A stretch of DNA of 15,101 nt from an uncultured Clostridia bacterium (GCA_946626795.1 CAMOUZ010000017.1:1-15101); one strand, 5' to 3'. Counted from the stretch's first letter, positions 5,551 through 13,170 are shown. Notes: a model not told the origin generated them from the letters alone. Numbers and translations are program-made.

Positions 5551-5645
5551 GCGCTCACCGAAGAGGCGGGTCTGAGCGTACTCCTTGTACGTGGTGCCCG
5601 ACGATGAGGCGTAGCGAAGTAGATGCGCCGTTATAGGCGCTCACC
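5551..5645. repeat. 9-bp direct repeat flanking unit 2, overlapping the ROK gene end
   Basis: GCGCTCACC occurs at 5551-5559 and again at 5637-5645, on either side of the unit 2 hairpin and a small hairpin GCGCC/GGCGC (5625-5629 with 5636-5640) that covers the ROK stop codon. It could be a target-site duplication of a small inserted element, or chance. Confidence 0.4.
5567..5600. repeat. Structured intergenic element, unit 2 hairpin
   Basis: CGGGT (5567-5571) pairs with GCCCG (5596-5600). Inside, GCGTAC (5576-5581) pairs with GTACGT (5587-5592) around the loop TCCTT. It contains copy 2 of the 21-base repeat (5573-5593). The outer stem differs in sequence from that of unit 1 yet is still paired. 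Confidence 0.55.
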
Positions 5646-6587
5646 TTTAATGGCCAAGGCGAGAGCGCCATATAACCCCGCGTCATTCTTCAAAGCCGCA
5701 GCCAGCACTTTCACCTTCGGATTCACCCCTGCGCCATAGAGGAGCGCATTCATCTTGCGCGAAACCTTCTTGATGAAATAATCCCCTTGATTACTGATGC
5801 CGCCGCCGACCAAAACGACGTCGGGGCGGAAGATATTCGCGAGAGAAGCGAGACCCTGCGCGACATAGGAAACATAATCCTTGATGACTTTCGCGCCCGC
5901 TTTATCCCCTGCTTTCGCCGCATCAAAGGGAACGATCCCCGACTCGCCCTTCTCCTTCCACAAAGAAGCAAGAAGGCTATCGGGACGGCGCTGCACCATA
6001 CGCGCCGTCTGACGGAGGAGCGCGCTCGCCGAAGCATACGCCTCGAAGCAACCGCGATTTCCGCAGGTGCAACGCTCGCCGCCCATTTTCAGCATGATAT
6101 GCCCGCCTTCCGCGCCTGCGCCGCCGACGCCCGTGATCATCTCGCCATTTGCGACGATACCCGTGCCGACGCCCGTGCCAAGGGTGACGAGGAGGACATT
6201 CGAGAGCCCTTTCGCCGCGCCGAAGAGCGCCTCTCCGAGCGCCGCGGCATTCGCGTCATTCTCCACGAAAACGGGGCAATCAAGATGCTTCCTTACGTCT
6301 TGAACGATGGGGGCATGCTCAAGCTTGATATTATTTGAATATACGATGACACCTTTCTTTCCGTCCACGGTGCCGGGCGTACCGATGCCCACCGCGCGGA
6401 TATCCTTCTCCGCGACGCCGATACGGGAAGCAAGCTCTTTGAGGAAACGCGCGATGCTCTCGCCCATCTCCGCGGAAGTGATGCCGTCCTTTGTCTTGAA
6501 ACTGTCTTTTACGAGGATCTCACCCTGCTCGGTGGCAAGGCAGCATTTGATGCTCATTCCTCCGACATCTACACCTGCATAGATCAT
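5631..6587 (-). CDS. ROK-family sugar kinase, glucokinase-like
   Basis: Cytoplasmic ATP-dependent sugar kinase of the ROK family (318 aa), most likely phosphorylating glucose or a related hexose or N-acetylhexosamine. The N-terminal phosphate loop is DVGGMSIK (residues 7-14). The catalytic aspartate is in VENDANAAALGEA (Asp111). The second ATP motif is LGTGVGTGIV. The ROK zinc site is EGGHI (His163) plus CTCGNRGCFEAYAS (Cys173, Cys175, Cys180), and GGG near residue 260 closes the nucleotide pocket. All key residues are present and length is standard. The ribosome binding site GAGGTGA (6592-6598) overlaps the aspartate kinase stop codon (6597-6599), so the two genes are probably translationally coupled. 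It is the last gene of the leftward cluster. A direct repeat crosses its final codons, and the C-terminus may have been reset by insertion of the downstream element. Exact sugar not assigned. Confidence 0.92.
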   Translation of the reverse strand: MIYAGVDVGGMSIKCCLATEQGEILVKDSFKTKDGITSAEMGESIARFLKELASRIGVAEKDIRAVGIGTPGTVDGKKGVIVYSNNIKLEHAPIVQDVRKHLDCPVFVENDANAAALGEALFGAAKGLSNVLLVTLGTGVGTGIVANGEMITGVGGAGAEGGHIMLKMGGERCTCGNRGCFEAYASASALLRQTARMVQRRPDSLLASLWKEKGESGIVPFDAAKAGDKAGAKVIKDYVSYVAQGLASLANIFRPDVVLVGGGISNQGDYFIKKVSRKMNALLYGAGVNPKVKVLAAALKNDAGLYGALALAIKGERL

Positions 6588-6596
6588 AACTTCACC

Positions 6597-7907
6597 TCAA
6601 TTGATAAATTCTTCGTAGATCGCATTGATCGCTCTCTCGTAATCGTCCCCTTTCACGGCGACGATGATATTCAGCTCGCTGGACCCTTGGTCGATCATCT
6701 TGATATTCACGCCAACGCGGGAAAGCGCGGTGAAAAGTCTAGACGCCGTGCCGGGCTTGTACGCCATGCCGTGTCCCACCGTGGCGATCAAAGCGAGATC
6801 ACTCTGCACCTCCAAGCGATCGGGGCTGACCGCTTCACGGATGCCGCCGATGAGCTCTTGCATTTTGCCGCCGATCTCGCTGTCCGCAAGGATCAAGGTC
6901 ATCGTGTCGATGCCGCTCGGAAGGTGCTCGAAACTCATATTCAGATTCTCCAAAACGGAGAGAAGACGACGGGTGAAGCCGATCTCGTTATTCATCATGG
7001 ATTTCTCGATGAGGATGCTGACGAAGCCCTTCTTCCCCGCGATGCCCGTGATGAGACGATCGTGCTGCAAGACGCCGGGGAGGATCATCGTGCCGGAATC
7101 CTCGGGATCAAAAGTATTCCTGATATTGATGGGGATATTCGCTTTGCGAACGGGGAAAATGCTCTCGGGATGGAGAACATTCGCGCCCATATAAGAGAGC
7201 TCGCGAAGCTCTCGATAGGAGAGCTCGGGGATCTTGCGCGGGTGATCCACGATGCGCGGATCCGCCGTCAGGAAACCATTCACGTCCGTCCAATTCTCAT
7301 AAAGATCCGCTTTCACGGCGCGCGCCACGATGGCGCCCGTCACGTCGCTCCCCCCCCTCGAAAAGGTGCGGATCTGCCCGACGGAGGTGCTTCCATAAAA
7401 GCCAGGGATCACGACGTACTCTTTTTTCAAAAGATGGCGACGCGCGATATCATTCGTGTACTCCGCGTTAAAGGCGCCGTTATCCGAAAAACGGATGATC
7501 TCTTTCGCATCCACAAAGGCATAGTCGAGATAAGCTGCGAGAAGCATCGCGGAGAGGCGCTCTCCCTGCGCCGCGGCATAATCCGCGATGGGAGACGCGG
7601 CGATCCCCTCTTCGATCTCCTCGAAGATCGTTTCGAGATCCACCTTGTCCGAAATGCCGAGCCCTGCGGCGATCTCGGTAAAACGCTCTTTGATGGGCGC
7701 GAGGAGTGCCTTGACGTTTCCGCCCTTTTTGCTCTCCGCGAACGCCGTCAATAAGCTGTCCGTGATCTTGATATCCTTGGCGTGTCTCTTCCCCGGCGCG
7801 GACACGACGATATACTTCCTCTCGCTGTCCGAGCGAATGATGTCCGCCACTTTTTTGATCGTGTCACTCGACGCCATACTGCTACCGCCGAACTTGCAAA
7901 CTTTCAT
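6597..7907 (-). CDS. Aspartate kinase
   Basis: Aspartokinase (436 aa), the first step from aspartate to lysine/diaminopimelate, threonine and methionine. The N-terminal amino-acid kinase domain starts with KFGGSSMAS (residues 5-13), has GERLSA (115-120) and FSRGGSDVT (182-190), and continues with ENWTDVNGFLTADPR and MGANVLHPES, all diagnostic for aspartate kinases. Two ACT domains fill the last about 130 residues (from LITGIAGKKGFVSILIE), the second with VGVNIKMIDQGSSELNIIVAV, the usual effector-binding signature. Feedback control by lysine or threonine is therefore likely. Length and domain order fit a monofunctional, homo-oligomeric lysC-like enzyme. AAGGAG precedes the ATG, and the upstream DUF1015 gene ends 25 bases before it. 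No leader peptide or riboswitch is visible; transcription probably comes from the cdaA promoter or further up. Confidence 0.95.
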   Translation of the reverse strand: MKVCKFGGSSMASSDTIKKVADIIRSDSERKYIVVSAPGKRHAKDIKITDSLLTAFAESKKGGNVKALLAPIKERFTEIAAGLGISDKVDLETIFEEIEEGIAASPIADYAAAQGERLSAMLLAAYLDYAFVDAKEIIRFSDNGAFNAEYTNDIARRHLLKKEYVVIPGFYGSTSVGQIRTFSRGGSDVTGAIVARAVKADLYENWTDVNGFLTADPRIVDHPRKIPELSYRELRELSYMGANVLHPESIFPVRKANIPINIRNTFDPEDSGTMILPGVLQHDRLITGIAGKKGFVSILIEKSMMNNEIGFTRRLLSVLENLNMSFEHLPSGIDTMTLILADSEIGGKMQELIGGIREAVSPDRLEVQSDLALIATVGHGMAYKPGTASRLFTALSRVGVNIKMIDQGSSELNIIVAVKGDDYERAINAIYEEFIN

Positions 7908-7932
7908 AGCTTTCTCCTTGTATGCTTGTATT

Positions 7933-9159
7933 TTATCGTATTCTTCTGCATTCGAGATAATATCTCTTTTCTTCCGCCTCGCCCATCGAGAAGGTCTTCC
8001 TCGGAAGGGAGCCGTGTTTCACGACGTACGGGAAAAGATCGCTCTTCTCCATCACGGGCATGAAGATCGCCACGCCGTCATGAGACGCCGCCACCTCCGA
8101 AAGATTCGCATCGCCGTGGATATAATCCACCGAAACGCCATCGTGCCTTGCGATATAGCCGTCGATGAAATCCTGTACGGCTTTCACCGCTTCCGCCGCC
8201 ACTTTCGGGACGTCTACGCCATACATCTCATCGCGATAAAGAAGGGTGACATGTCCTTCGCCGGAGAGCGCGCTCTGCATCTCTCGAATAAAAGGAAGCC
8301 CCGCGCCGAAAATCACGCGATGAATCGCCTCAAAGAGGAGGTCATCCTCATAAAGATTCACGATCTCGACGAGGACATAGCGCGCGGGATGATCCGAGCG
8401 CTCTTCCTCCGTAAGGGTGGGCTTGATCTCCTCCCAAAGGAGCTTTGCCGTCGCCACGGAATGATTCCCGTCGCCCACGGCGAAGAGGAAAGGCTTCTCG
8501 ATGCCGTAACGGCTCTTCATCCTGGCGGGATCGGCAAGGGCGAGCACGGCGGAACGCACCTTCTCCGCGTCCTTTACGCGATACCCTTTGATATGTCCGC
8601 CGGACATATTGAGATCGGTGTCGTACAAAAGATCCTCCTTCGTCACGGAGGCGAGAACGGGCTCGATCACGGAACGCTCTTCATCGTCGATGAGGAGCAA
8701 AACATGCGGAAGCTCCAAGGGGGCGCCGCGGCGGATCTTCAAACGCACGGGAAGACGCTCTTTCACCGTGGCTTCCGTGGCGCGGATGGGCAGACCGCCC
8801 GTCATGAAATCATAAGAATCGAGATCGACGGCGGCGATGAGCCCCACGCGGCGATGCCCGTAAGAGGTGACCCTGTCCGTCAAAATGAAATCATTCACCT
8901 CGCGGAAGATGCCCTTCCGAAGGTAATCGGTCATATGTAAATTGATGGAGCGAATGCGCTCTTCCATATCCCCTCTTTCGAGATAATACTCGGGGAAAAT
9001 GATATTCAAAGCGCTGACTTCGCCGCAATAATCGCGGAGCTTCTGCCAATACTCGCCCTGCGACGTGAATTGATCGCAAGCGATGACCGCCCATTTTTCA
9101 AGATCCACATCCTCCTTCGGCAAAAGCACCCGAGGGACGCGGATGATGTCTTCCGTCAT
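7933..9159 (-). CDS. DUF1015 family protein
   Basis: Member of DUF1015 (408 aa), a cytoplasmic family with ParB/SerK-like character. An archaeal SerK of this broad group is a free-serine kinase, but bacterial members are mostly uncharacterised. Seen here: the family N-terminus (ILL-type PKEDVDLEKWAVIACDQFTSQGEYW, residues about 14-38), and the hallmark AVGDGNHSVATAK (229-234 for GDGNHS), the likely nucleotide or metal site. Full length, no truncation. The start codon overlaps the cdaA stop by ATGA (9156-9159) and GGAGG lies in the cdaA tail, so translation is coupled to cdaA. Downstream comes aspartate kinase, so a role in amino-acid (perhaps serine) metabolism is plausible but is inference only. 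Confidence 0.88.
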   Translation of the reverse strand: MTEDIIRVPRVLLPKEDVDLEKWAVIACDQFTSQGEYWQKLRDYCGEVSALNIIFPEYYLERGDMEERIRSINLHMTDYLRKGIFREVNDFILTDRVTSYGHRRVGLIAAVDLDSYDFMTGGLPIRATEATVKERLPVRLKIRRGAPLELPHVLLLIDDEERSVIEPVLASVTKEDLLYDTDLNMSGGHIKGYRVKDAEKVRSAVLALADPARMKSRYGIEKPFLFAVGDGNHSVATAKLLWEEIKPTLTEEERSDHPARYVLVEIVNLYEDDLLFEAIHRVIFGAGLPFIREMQSALSGEGHVTLLYRDEMYGVDVPKVAAEAVKAVQDFIDGYIARHDGVSVDYIHGDANLSEVAASHDGVAIFMPVMEKSDLFPYVVKHGSLPRKTFSMGEAEEKRYYLECRRIR

Positions 9160-10010
9160 TTTCTGCCTCCTCTCCCGTAACTGCGCGTATTTCTTCTGCT
9201 GATATCCGTGATGCCAAAGGCATCATCCAAAGCGTCCATGAGCTTCTCGCCCGTGATGTAACGCTTGATCTCACCATTCCTGACCAGACTGATGATTCCC
9301 GTCTCTTCGCTGACGACGATGGTCAAAACGTCACTCTCCTCCGTGATGCCGATGGCGGCGCGATGGCGCGTGCCGAGATCCTTGCTGATCGCGGGATTCT
9401 GCGAAAGAGGCAGGAAACAACCCGCCGCGAGGACGACGTTATTCTTGATGATGACGGCGCCGTCATGCAAGGGAGCATGCGGATTAAAGATGCTCTCCAA
9501 AAGCGGCGCGGAAAGGACGCTGTTCAGGCGAATGCCCGTATCCAACATATTCGAGGAGATGATGGTGGGGCAGACGACGATCAAGGCGCCGATATTATTC
9601 TTCGCGAGATTCTGACAGGCTTTCACGATCTCGCCCGAGGCATAGCGAAGGTCATCTTCGTCTCTGGAATTATGGAGCTTGGCATAGACGTTCTCTTCAT
9701 TCTGCCCGCTGATCTTGGCGAAAAGCAGCTTCAAATCGGACTGATACACCACCGCGCTCGCCACGATGAATATGACGGCGAGGAAGCGCATAATCTCGCG
9801 CGTAAAATAAAGCGTTTTGAGCTCGAAGAGCGCCGTGCAGACGTCCATTCCCACGAAGAGAAGGGTGTACAAAATGAAGAAAAGCCCCATCTTATAATTC
9901 TTCTTGCGGAAAAAGAACGCTGCGATCGCGATGATAAAAATGAGCAGGATCACCGCGTCCACGATGGACACCCAGCCGATATTCTTAAAATAATTCGTCA
10001 GCAATTCCAT
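9156..10010 (-). CDS. cdaA: Diadenylate cyclase CdaA (c-di-AMP synthase)
   Basis: Membrane-bound enzyme joining two ATP to cyclic di-AMP, the second messenger that controls potassium and osmolyte transport and cell-wall state in Firmicutes. Three transmembrane helices lie at about residues 12-34, 41-62 and 72-90, then a short helical linker, then the DAC domain (about 105-250). The catalytic signatures are intact: GALIVV at 141-146, HDGAVII with Asp-Gly-Ala at 183-185, and GTRHRAAIGI with Arg-His-Arg at 215-217. At 284 aa it has the normal CdaA length, with a basic C-terminal tail (RRNTRSYGRGGRK). GAGGTG lies seven bases before the ATG, and a promoter sits at 10047-10074. The usual partner genes cdaR (YbbR domains) and glmM are not next to it; neighbours are an M28-like membrane protein and DUF1015. 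Confidence 0.96.
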   Translation of the reverse strand: MELLTNYFKNIGWVSIVDAVILLIFIIAIAAFFFRKKNYKMGLFFILYTLLFVGMDVCTALFELKTLYFTREIMRFLAVIFIVASAVVYQSDLKLLFAKISGQNEENVYAKLHNSRDEDDLRYASGEIVKACQNLAKNNIGALIVVCPTIISSNMLDTGIRLNSVLSAPLLESIFNPHAPLHDGAVIIKNNVVLAAGCFLPLSQNPAISKDLGTRHRAAIGITEESDVLTIVVSEETGIISLVRNGEIKRYITGEKLMDALDDAFGITDISRRNTRSYGRGGRK

Positions 10011-10046
10011 ATACGCACCTCTACATTGCCAAACTATATCAAGTAT

Positions 10047-10074
10047 AATATAGCCCGCGCAAAAAATAAAGCAA
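10047..10074 (-). promoter_or_regulatory. Candidate promoter for cdaA and downstream genes
   Basis: In the 72-base gap before cdaA the minus strand reads TTGCTT (10069-10074), 16 bp, TATATT (10047-10052), with an alternative TATACT three bases downstream. Transcription would start about 30-35 bases before the cdaA ATG. This is the only sizeable gap in the rightmost cluster, so cdaA, DUF1015, aspartate kinase and ROK may form a sub-operon. No terminator for the upstream gene was seen. Confidence 0.5.
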
Positions 10075-10082
10075 AATCCACG

Positions 10083-11333
10083 CTAAAAGCGGAAGACATC
10101 GTCCTCCCCGTCATCCTTCGGCGGATCTTGATTTTTCTCTCCTTCAAACTCCTCGAAAGGACTGCCCTCGCGGGTGCTCTCTTCCTCCGGCGTGCGGAAA
10201 GCGCCCTCCCACACTTGCTCCCTTCTGTCCTTCCCCTGTCTCACGATCAAGAGGATGAAAAGCAGGATGACGACGCCCGCGCCGATGAAAAGAATGAGAT
10301 AATACGCAAGCGGACTTCGGAGATCCGCGCCGGACACTTCCTTCTCCGCCCTGTCGAGCGCCGCGGAGAGTCCCTCCCCCGTCACGCCCTTAACAATGAC
10401 ATCCGAGACCGCAAGAAGCCTCTTTTCCGTCTCCTCTTTGCCGCCGTTTCGCCTGTCGATGACCTCGAAAGTATCTTCGCTCGTGCCTGCGACGTCTCCC
10501 TTCCCTTCATAACGATAGACTCCCGTCTCATACGTCCAAGCGCCACCCACGAAGGAAGCGCAGGGAACGTCTTCCGCGAGGAAGGCGTTATTCGCGCCGA
10601 GGATGCCGAGATGGGCTTGCACATAGGTGCCGTCCGAAAAGGCATAACTGATCGCGCGCTTATAAGCGGGCGGATCGAGGATGTCGGCTCCCGCCTCCTC
10701 GATGATCCCCTTGAAATACGTCGCATGAGCGCGCTTCACGTCGTCGCAATAAAGATAATCGTACGTCCCTGCGGCGACGCCGTCGAGATTGATATACAAA
10801 GCGAGGGTATCGAGATCCACCCCGCATTTTTCAACGTCGAACTCGGAGAGCGCCATCCCGCCCCAAAAGGCGATCACGATATCATAATCGCAAGAGATGG
10901 TCGAGAGCTTCGCGGCGACAGACTGCAAAGCGCCGACCGAAAGCGCCGTTTCCGCGCCTTCGCCCACGCCGTCGCCGTCCGAAGGCTCGAAAGTGCCGTA
11001 ATATGTCCCGATCAAAACGGTCTTCCCTTTCCCATTATCCTTGAAACCGAGGACGTGATTATAATGGCAAGTGATCTTCGCGGAAGTATTCGCCGACTCG
11101 ATCTGATGGACGAAAGATGGGGTCTCCACGCGATATCCCAGCGCATCCAAGAAAGAGACGAGCACGGCGGAAGAGGCTTGTTCCAAATCCCCGCCGAGCG
11201 TGCGCGTGGGATACAAAGACGCAAATGCCGCGGCATATTCATAAGGCGTGGCTTCCGCGGAAGAGACGCCGACGGGCGCCACTGCGAAGAAAAGCACGCT
11301 TACGATCAAAAGAACAAGAAGAAGCTTTCTCAT
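10083..11333 (-). CDS. Membrane-anchored M28 peptidase-like protein lacking metal ligands
   Basis: Exported, membrane-anchored protein (416 aa). Residues 1-26 are a signal peptide (MRKLLLVLLIVSVLFFAVAP, cleavage near VSSAEA). Residues about 30-320 resemble the M28 aminopeptidase fold: TVLIGTYYGTF (105-115) sits where the family has an H-x-D zinc motif, EGAETALSVGALQSVA (125-140) where the bridging Asp lies, IAFWGGMALSEFD (154-166) where the Glu-Glu pair lies, and INLDG (181-185) at the next strand. The expected His, Asp and Glu residues are replaced (Tyr, Gly, Glu-Thr, Met-Ala), so it is probably not an active metallopeptidase. Residues 343-365 form a transmembrane helix, followed by a cytoplasmic acidic tail of about 50 residues. 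Its ATG overlaps the upstream gene's TGA (11330-11333) and GGAGGTG precedes it. M28 kinship is by motif layout and moderately sure. Confidence 0.65.
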   Translation of the reverse strand: MRKLLLVLLIVSVLFFAVAPVGVSSAEATPYEYAAAFASLYPTRTLGGDLEQASSAVLVSFLDALGYRVETPSFVHQIESANTSAKITCHYNHVLGFKDNGKGKTVLIGTYYGTFEPSDGDGVGEGAETALSVGALQSVAAKLSTISCDYDIVIAFWGGMALSEFDVEKCGVDLDTLALYINLDGVAAGTYDYLYCDDVKRAHATYFKGIIEEAGADILDPPAYKRAISYAFSDGTYVQAHLGILGANNAFLAEDVPCASFVGGAWTYETGVYRYEGKGDVAGTSEDTFEVIDRRNGGKEETEKRLLAVSDVIVKGVTGEGLSAALDRAEKEVSGADLRSPLAYYLILFIGAGVVILLFILLIVRQGKDRREQVWEGAFRTPEEESTREGSPFEEFEGEKNQDPPKDDGEDDVFRF

Positions 11334-11884
11334 AACGCCACCTCCATGACCGCGAGCACGATGGTGATCCCCATCAGCACGAAGGGAACGACGGAAAGAG
11401 AGATCGCGAGTGCTTTACGATCATAATCATGCGCGAAACGATCCACGAAATACTTGGCGCCGATAAAATAAAACACCCAGACGACGAGAGTCTTGATCAC
11501 ACCGAGAAGAGCGGAAAGCGACGGAATGAAAAGCTCGGGCAGACCGATGAGCCCGCAGAGCATAAGGCAAAGGAAGGCAAAGGAAAGCACGATCCCCGAA
11601 TACTCCCCGTAACGAAGGGGGAAAGGATAAAGCATGCCGCTGCGGCGTGTAAAGATCGAGCCCACGATGCGATAGGAAATATAAACCAAAACCTTCGCGA
11701 TGAAGGCGGAGAAGAGCGCCATCACCACGGACATCGTGATGAGGAAGGTCGTATAATTCATCCCCATCGTCTCGGACGCCATACTCGCGATGGAGAAGGT
11801 ATACGCGACTTTGGAGAACCAATACGCCACTCCCGTCAAAAAGAGAAGCAGATATTGATTCGCTTTCTTCATAACACCAATCAT
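11330..11884 (-). CDS. Polytopic membrane protein of unknown function (184 aa)
   Basis: Not recognised. A hydrophobic protein with about five predicted membrane segments: residues near 9-30, 43-70, 98-118, 124-146 and 160-182. A basic loop lies around 76-80 (TRRSG), and YGEYSGIVLSFAFLC is a possible signature before the third helix. There is no signal peptide beyond the first helix and no transporter or enzyme motif. The start at 11884 overlaps the holA stop as ATGA (11881-11884) and has GAGG five bases upstream inside holA. A second ATG four codons on (MKK) lacks a good ribosome binding site. It overlaps the M28-like gene by four bases at its end, so the two should be made together and may act together in the membrane. 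Confidence 0.8.
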   Translation of the reverse strand: MIGVMKKANQYLLLFLTGVAYWFSKVAYTFSIASMASETMGMNYTTFLITMSVVMALFSAFIAKVLVYISYRIVGSIFTRRSGMLYPFPLRYGEYSGIVLSFAFLCLMLCGLIGLPELFIPSLSALLGVIKTLVVWVFYFIGAKYFVDRFAHDYDRKALAISLSVVPFVLMGITIVLAVMEVAL

Positions 11885-12816
11885 TTTTTCCTCGCTTCGA
11901 TGGCTTCCGCTATCGCGAGATCCATCGCGTTTTCCACGCTTATATTTCCCGTTTTGAAGGCTTCTTCGAGGGCATATAACTTCATCAGCACGGAAAGAAG
12001 CTGTCTTTGACCGTACTGCGCCGCCGCCTTCTTCGCCTTTTGTAAAGGATAGACCGAGACGCCGAGAGACGCCGCCAGCTCCGCGTCCGGGACGGAGGGC
12101 GAAAGCTTGGCGTGAAGCATCAAACGGACTTGATCCGTAAGCCTCGTAAAGAAGGGCGAATATTCATATGCATTCCTCGCCAAGGAGGAGAGGACCTCAT
12201 ACGCGCCTTTATAGCTCCCGCGAGCGATGGCGTCCGTAAAATCGAAGACCCGATAGGAATAAGAGGGCTCGACATAACGTTCCACCAAGGCGTCGTCGAT
12301 ATTCCCGAGGGGGACGAGTTTAATGAGCTCATTCTTGATCCTCGTCATATTCTGCTCGGCGTATTGCACGAGCTTCTTCGTGGCGGAGGGCGTGATGCTT
12401 CCGCCCATCTCTTCCGCAAGTCGGGCGACATAAGGCGTAAGCTCGCTCTCGGACAAAACGCCGAAGGCATATTTCTTCGCGCCGGGGACATTCCCCTCGC
12501 AGTTATACAAGACGAGAACGCCCGTAGGAGACGGCTCTTCGAGATATTTCACGATCTCTTTGATCTCCGCTTCTTTGAGCTTCCTGTCGCGAATGACCGC
12601 CACTTTCCGCTCCGAGAGCATCGGGAAGTTCTGCACGCCCCAGATCGCCTCGTCGACGGGCTGTTCCGAAGAGAGGACGGTGGTATCGAGATCGGAAGAG
12701 AGCGCAAGGAGATCCTTATACGCCAGCTCCGACCAATATTTATCCTCCCCTTCGATCTGATAGAGCGGGGCGATCTCTCCTCTCGCGATCTGCGCTTTAA
12801 ACTCGTAATACAGCAT
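11881..12816 (-). CDS. holA: DNA polymerase III subunit delta
   Basis: Clamp-loader delta subunit (311 aa), which opens the beta sliding clamp during replication in the cytoplasm. Family features are seen in order: PLYQIEGEDKYWSELAYKDL near the N-terminus (the L-x-G-E-D/E motif), FPMLSERKVAVIRD around residues 62-76 where the protein contacts the clamp, VLVLYNCEG around 100 as the end of the Rossmann-like domain I, a helical middle with NMTRIKNELIKLV, and a C-terminal collar domain containing RVFDFTDAIARG. As expected for delta there is no Walker A motif. Length is slightly short of the usual 330-350 but complete. Its ATG follows the DUF1667 stop directly (no gap), and GGAGAGG in the DUF1667 end acts as ribosome binding site. 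Replication genes in mixed operons are common in Clostridia. Confidence 0.92.
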   Translation of the reverse strand: MLYYEFKAQIARGEIAPLYQIEGEDKYWSELAYKDLLALSSDLDTTVLSSEQPVDEAIWGVQNFPMLSERKVAVIRDRKLKEAEIKEIVKYLEEPSPTGVLVLYNCEGNVPGAKKYAFGVLSESELTPYVARLAEEMGGSITPSATKKLVQYAEQNMTRIKNELIKLVPLGNIDDALVERYVEPSYSYRVFDFTDAIARGSYKGAYEVLSSLARNAYEYSPFFTRLTDQVRLMLHAKLSPSVPDAELAASLGVSVYPLQKAKKAAAQYGQRQLLSVLMKLYALEEAFKTGNISVENAMDLAIAEAIEARKK

Positions 12817-13170
12817 TTATGCCCTCTCCAAGACAAGATCCGCCGTGGCGATGAGGTCCACCCCACTGCCCGCAACGTCCTTCACGACGACTTCGCCCGC
12901 CTTATACGAGCGCTCCAAAAGCACCTTCGCCGCCGCCTGCAAAACGGCGGGGACCAAGGCTTTACGGAAAGGCTCGGAGGTCTTCACGCTGAGCACGCCT
13001 CCCCCTTTCACTTTGAGAAGCGTGGTGACCATACGCTTGGGATCGACGTATTCATTGACGCCGTATTTCTCGCCGCGCGGGCAGGTATTCCCCCTGACCT
13101 TCACAACGCCTGCCTCTTCTTCTATCGTAAGCGCGCACCCCATCGGGCACATAATGCAAGTGGTCTCCAT
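12817..13170 (-). CDS. DUF1667 protein (small cysteine-rich redox partner)
   Basis: Small protein (117 aa) of the DUF1667 family, almost always encoded with a GlpA-like FAD oxidoreductase and an FAD/NAD oxidoreductase, as here. It probably is an iron-sulfur or metal-binding subunit of that complex. The N-terminus has CIMCPMGC (Cys5, Cys8, Cys12) followed by GNTCPRG (Cys30), a four-cysteine site fit for a metal or Fe-S cluster. The rest includes a VDPKRMVTTLLKV stretch typical of the family. The start at 13170 is preferred because GGAGG lies four bases upstream of it; an ATG directly before (13173) would be only one base from GGAGG. The chosen ATG shares one base with the upstream gene's TGA. 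holA follows without a gap. Confidence 0.88.
   Translation of the reverse strand: METTCIMCPMGCALTIEEEAGVVKVRGNTCPRGEKYGVNEYVDPKRMVTTLLKVKGGGVLSVKTSEPFRKALVPAVLQAAAKVLLERSYKAGEVVVKDVAGSGVDLIATADLVLERA

Larger units (their letters stand above)
5218..5630. other. Gene-free intergenic region rich in hairpins
   Basis: About 410 bases without a credible gene between the flavodoxin start and the ROK kinase stop. From 5218 to 5345 it is AT-richer and should hold the flavodoxin promoter on the minus strand, although no convincing -35/-10 pair was seen. From 5354 to 5640 it is a chain of inverted repeats, listed separately. The small open frames here (for example 5346-5534) have no ribosome binding site and resemble nothing known. 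Confidence 0.7.

Noticed and set aside
5389..5593. CRISPR-like repeat pair
   Set aside because: Only two copies of a 21-base hairpin core, about 163 bases apart, with no regular spacers and no cas genes.
5476..5640. Intrinsic terminator for the ROK operon
   Set aside because: Several hairpins are present but none is followed on the minus strand by a T-run.
6687..8940. Long plus-strand frames opposite aspartate kinase and DUF1015
   Set aside because: Shadow frames; both minus-strand proteins show complete family motifs.
9363..11426. 687-codon plus-strand open frame
   Set aside because: It lies antisense to cdaA and the M28-like gene, is full of Arg, Asp and His as expected from the reverse reading of this codon usage, matches nothing known and has no ribosome binding site. 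The minus-strand genes have motifs and coupled starts.
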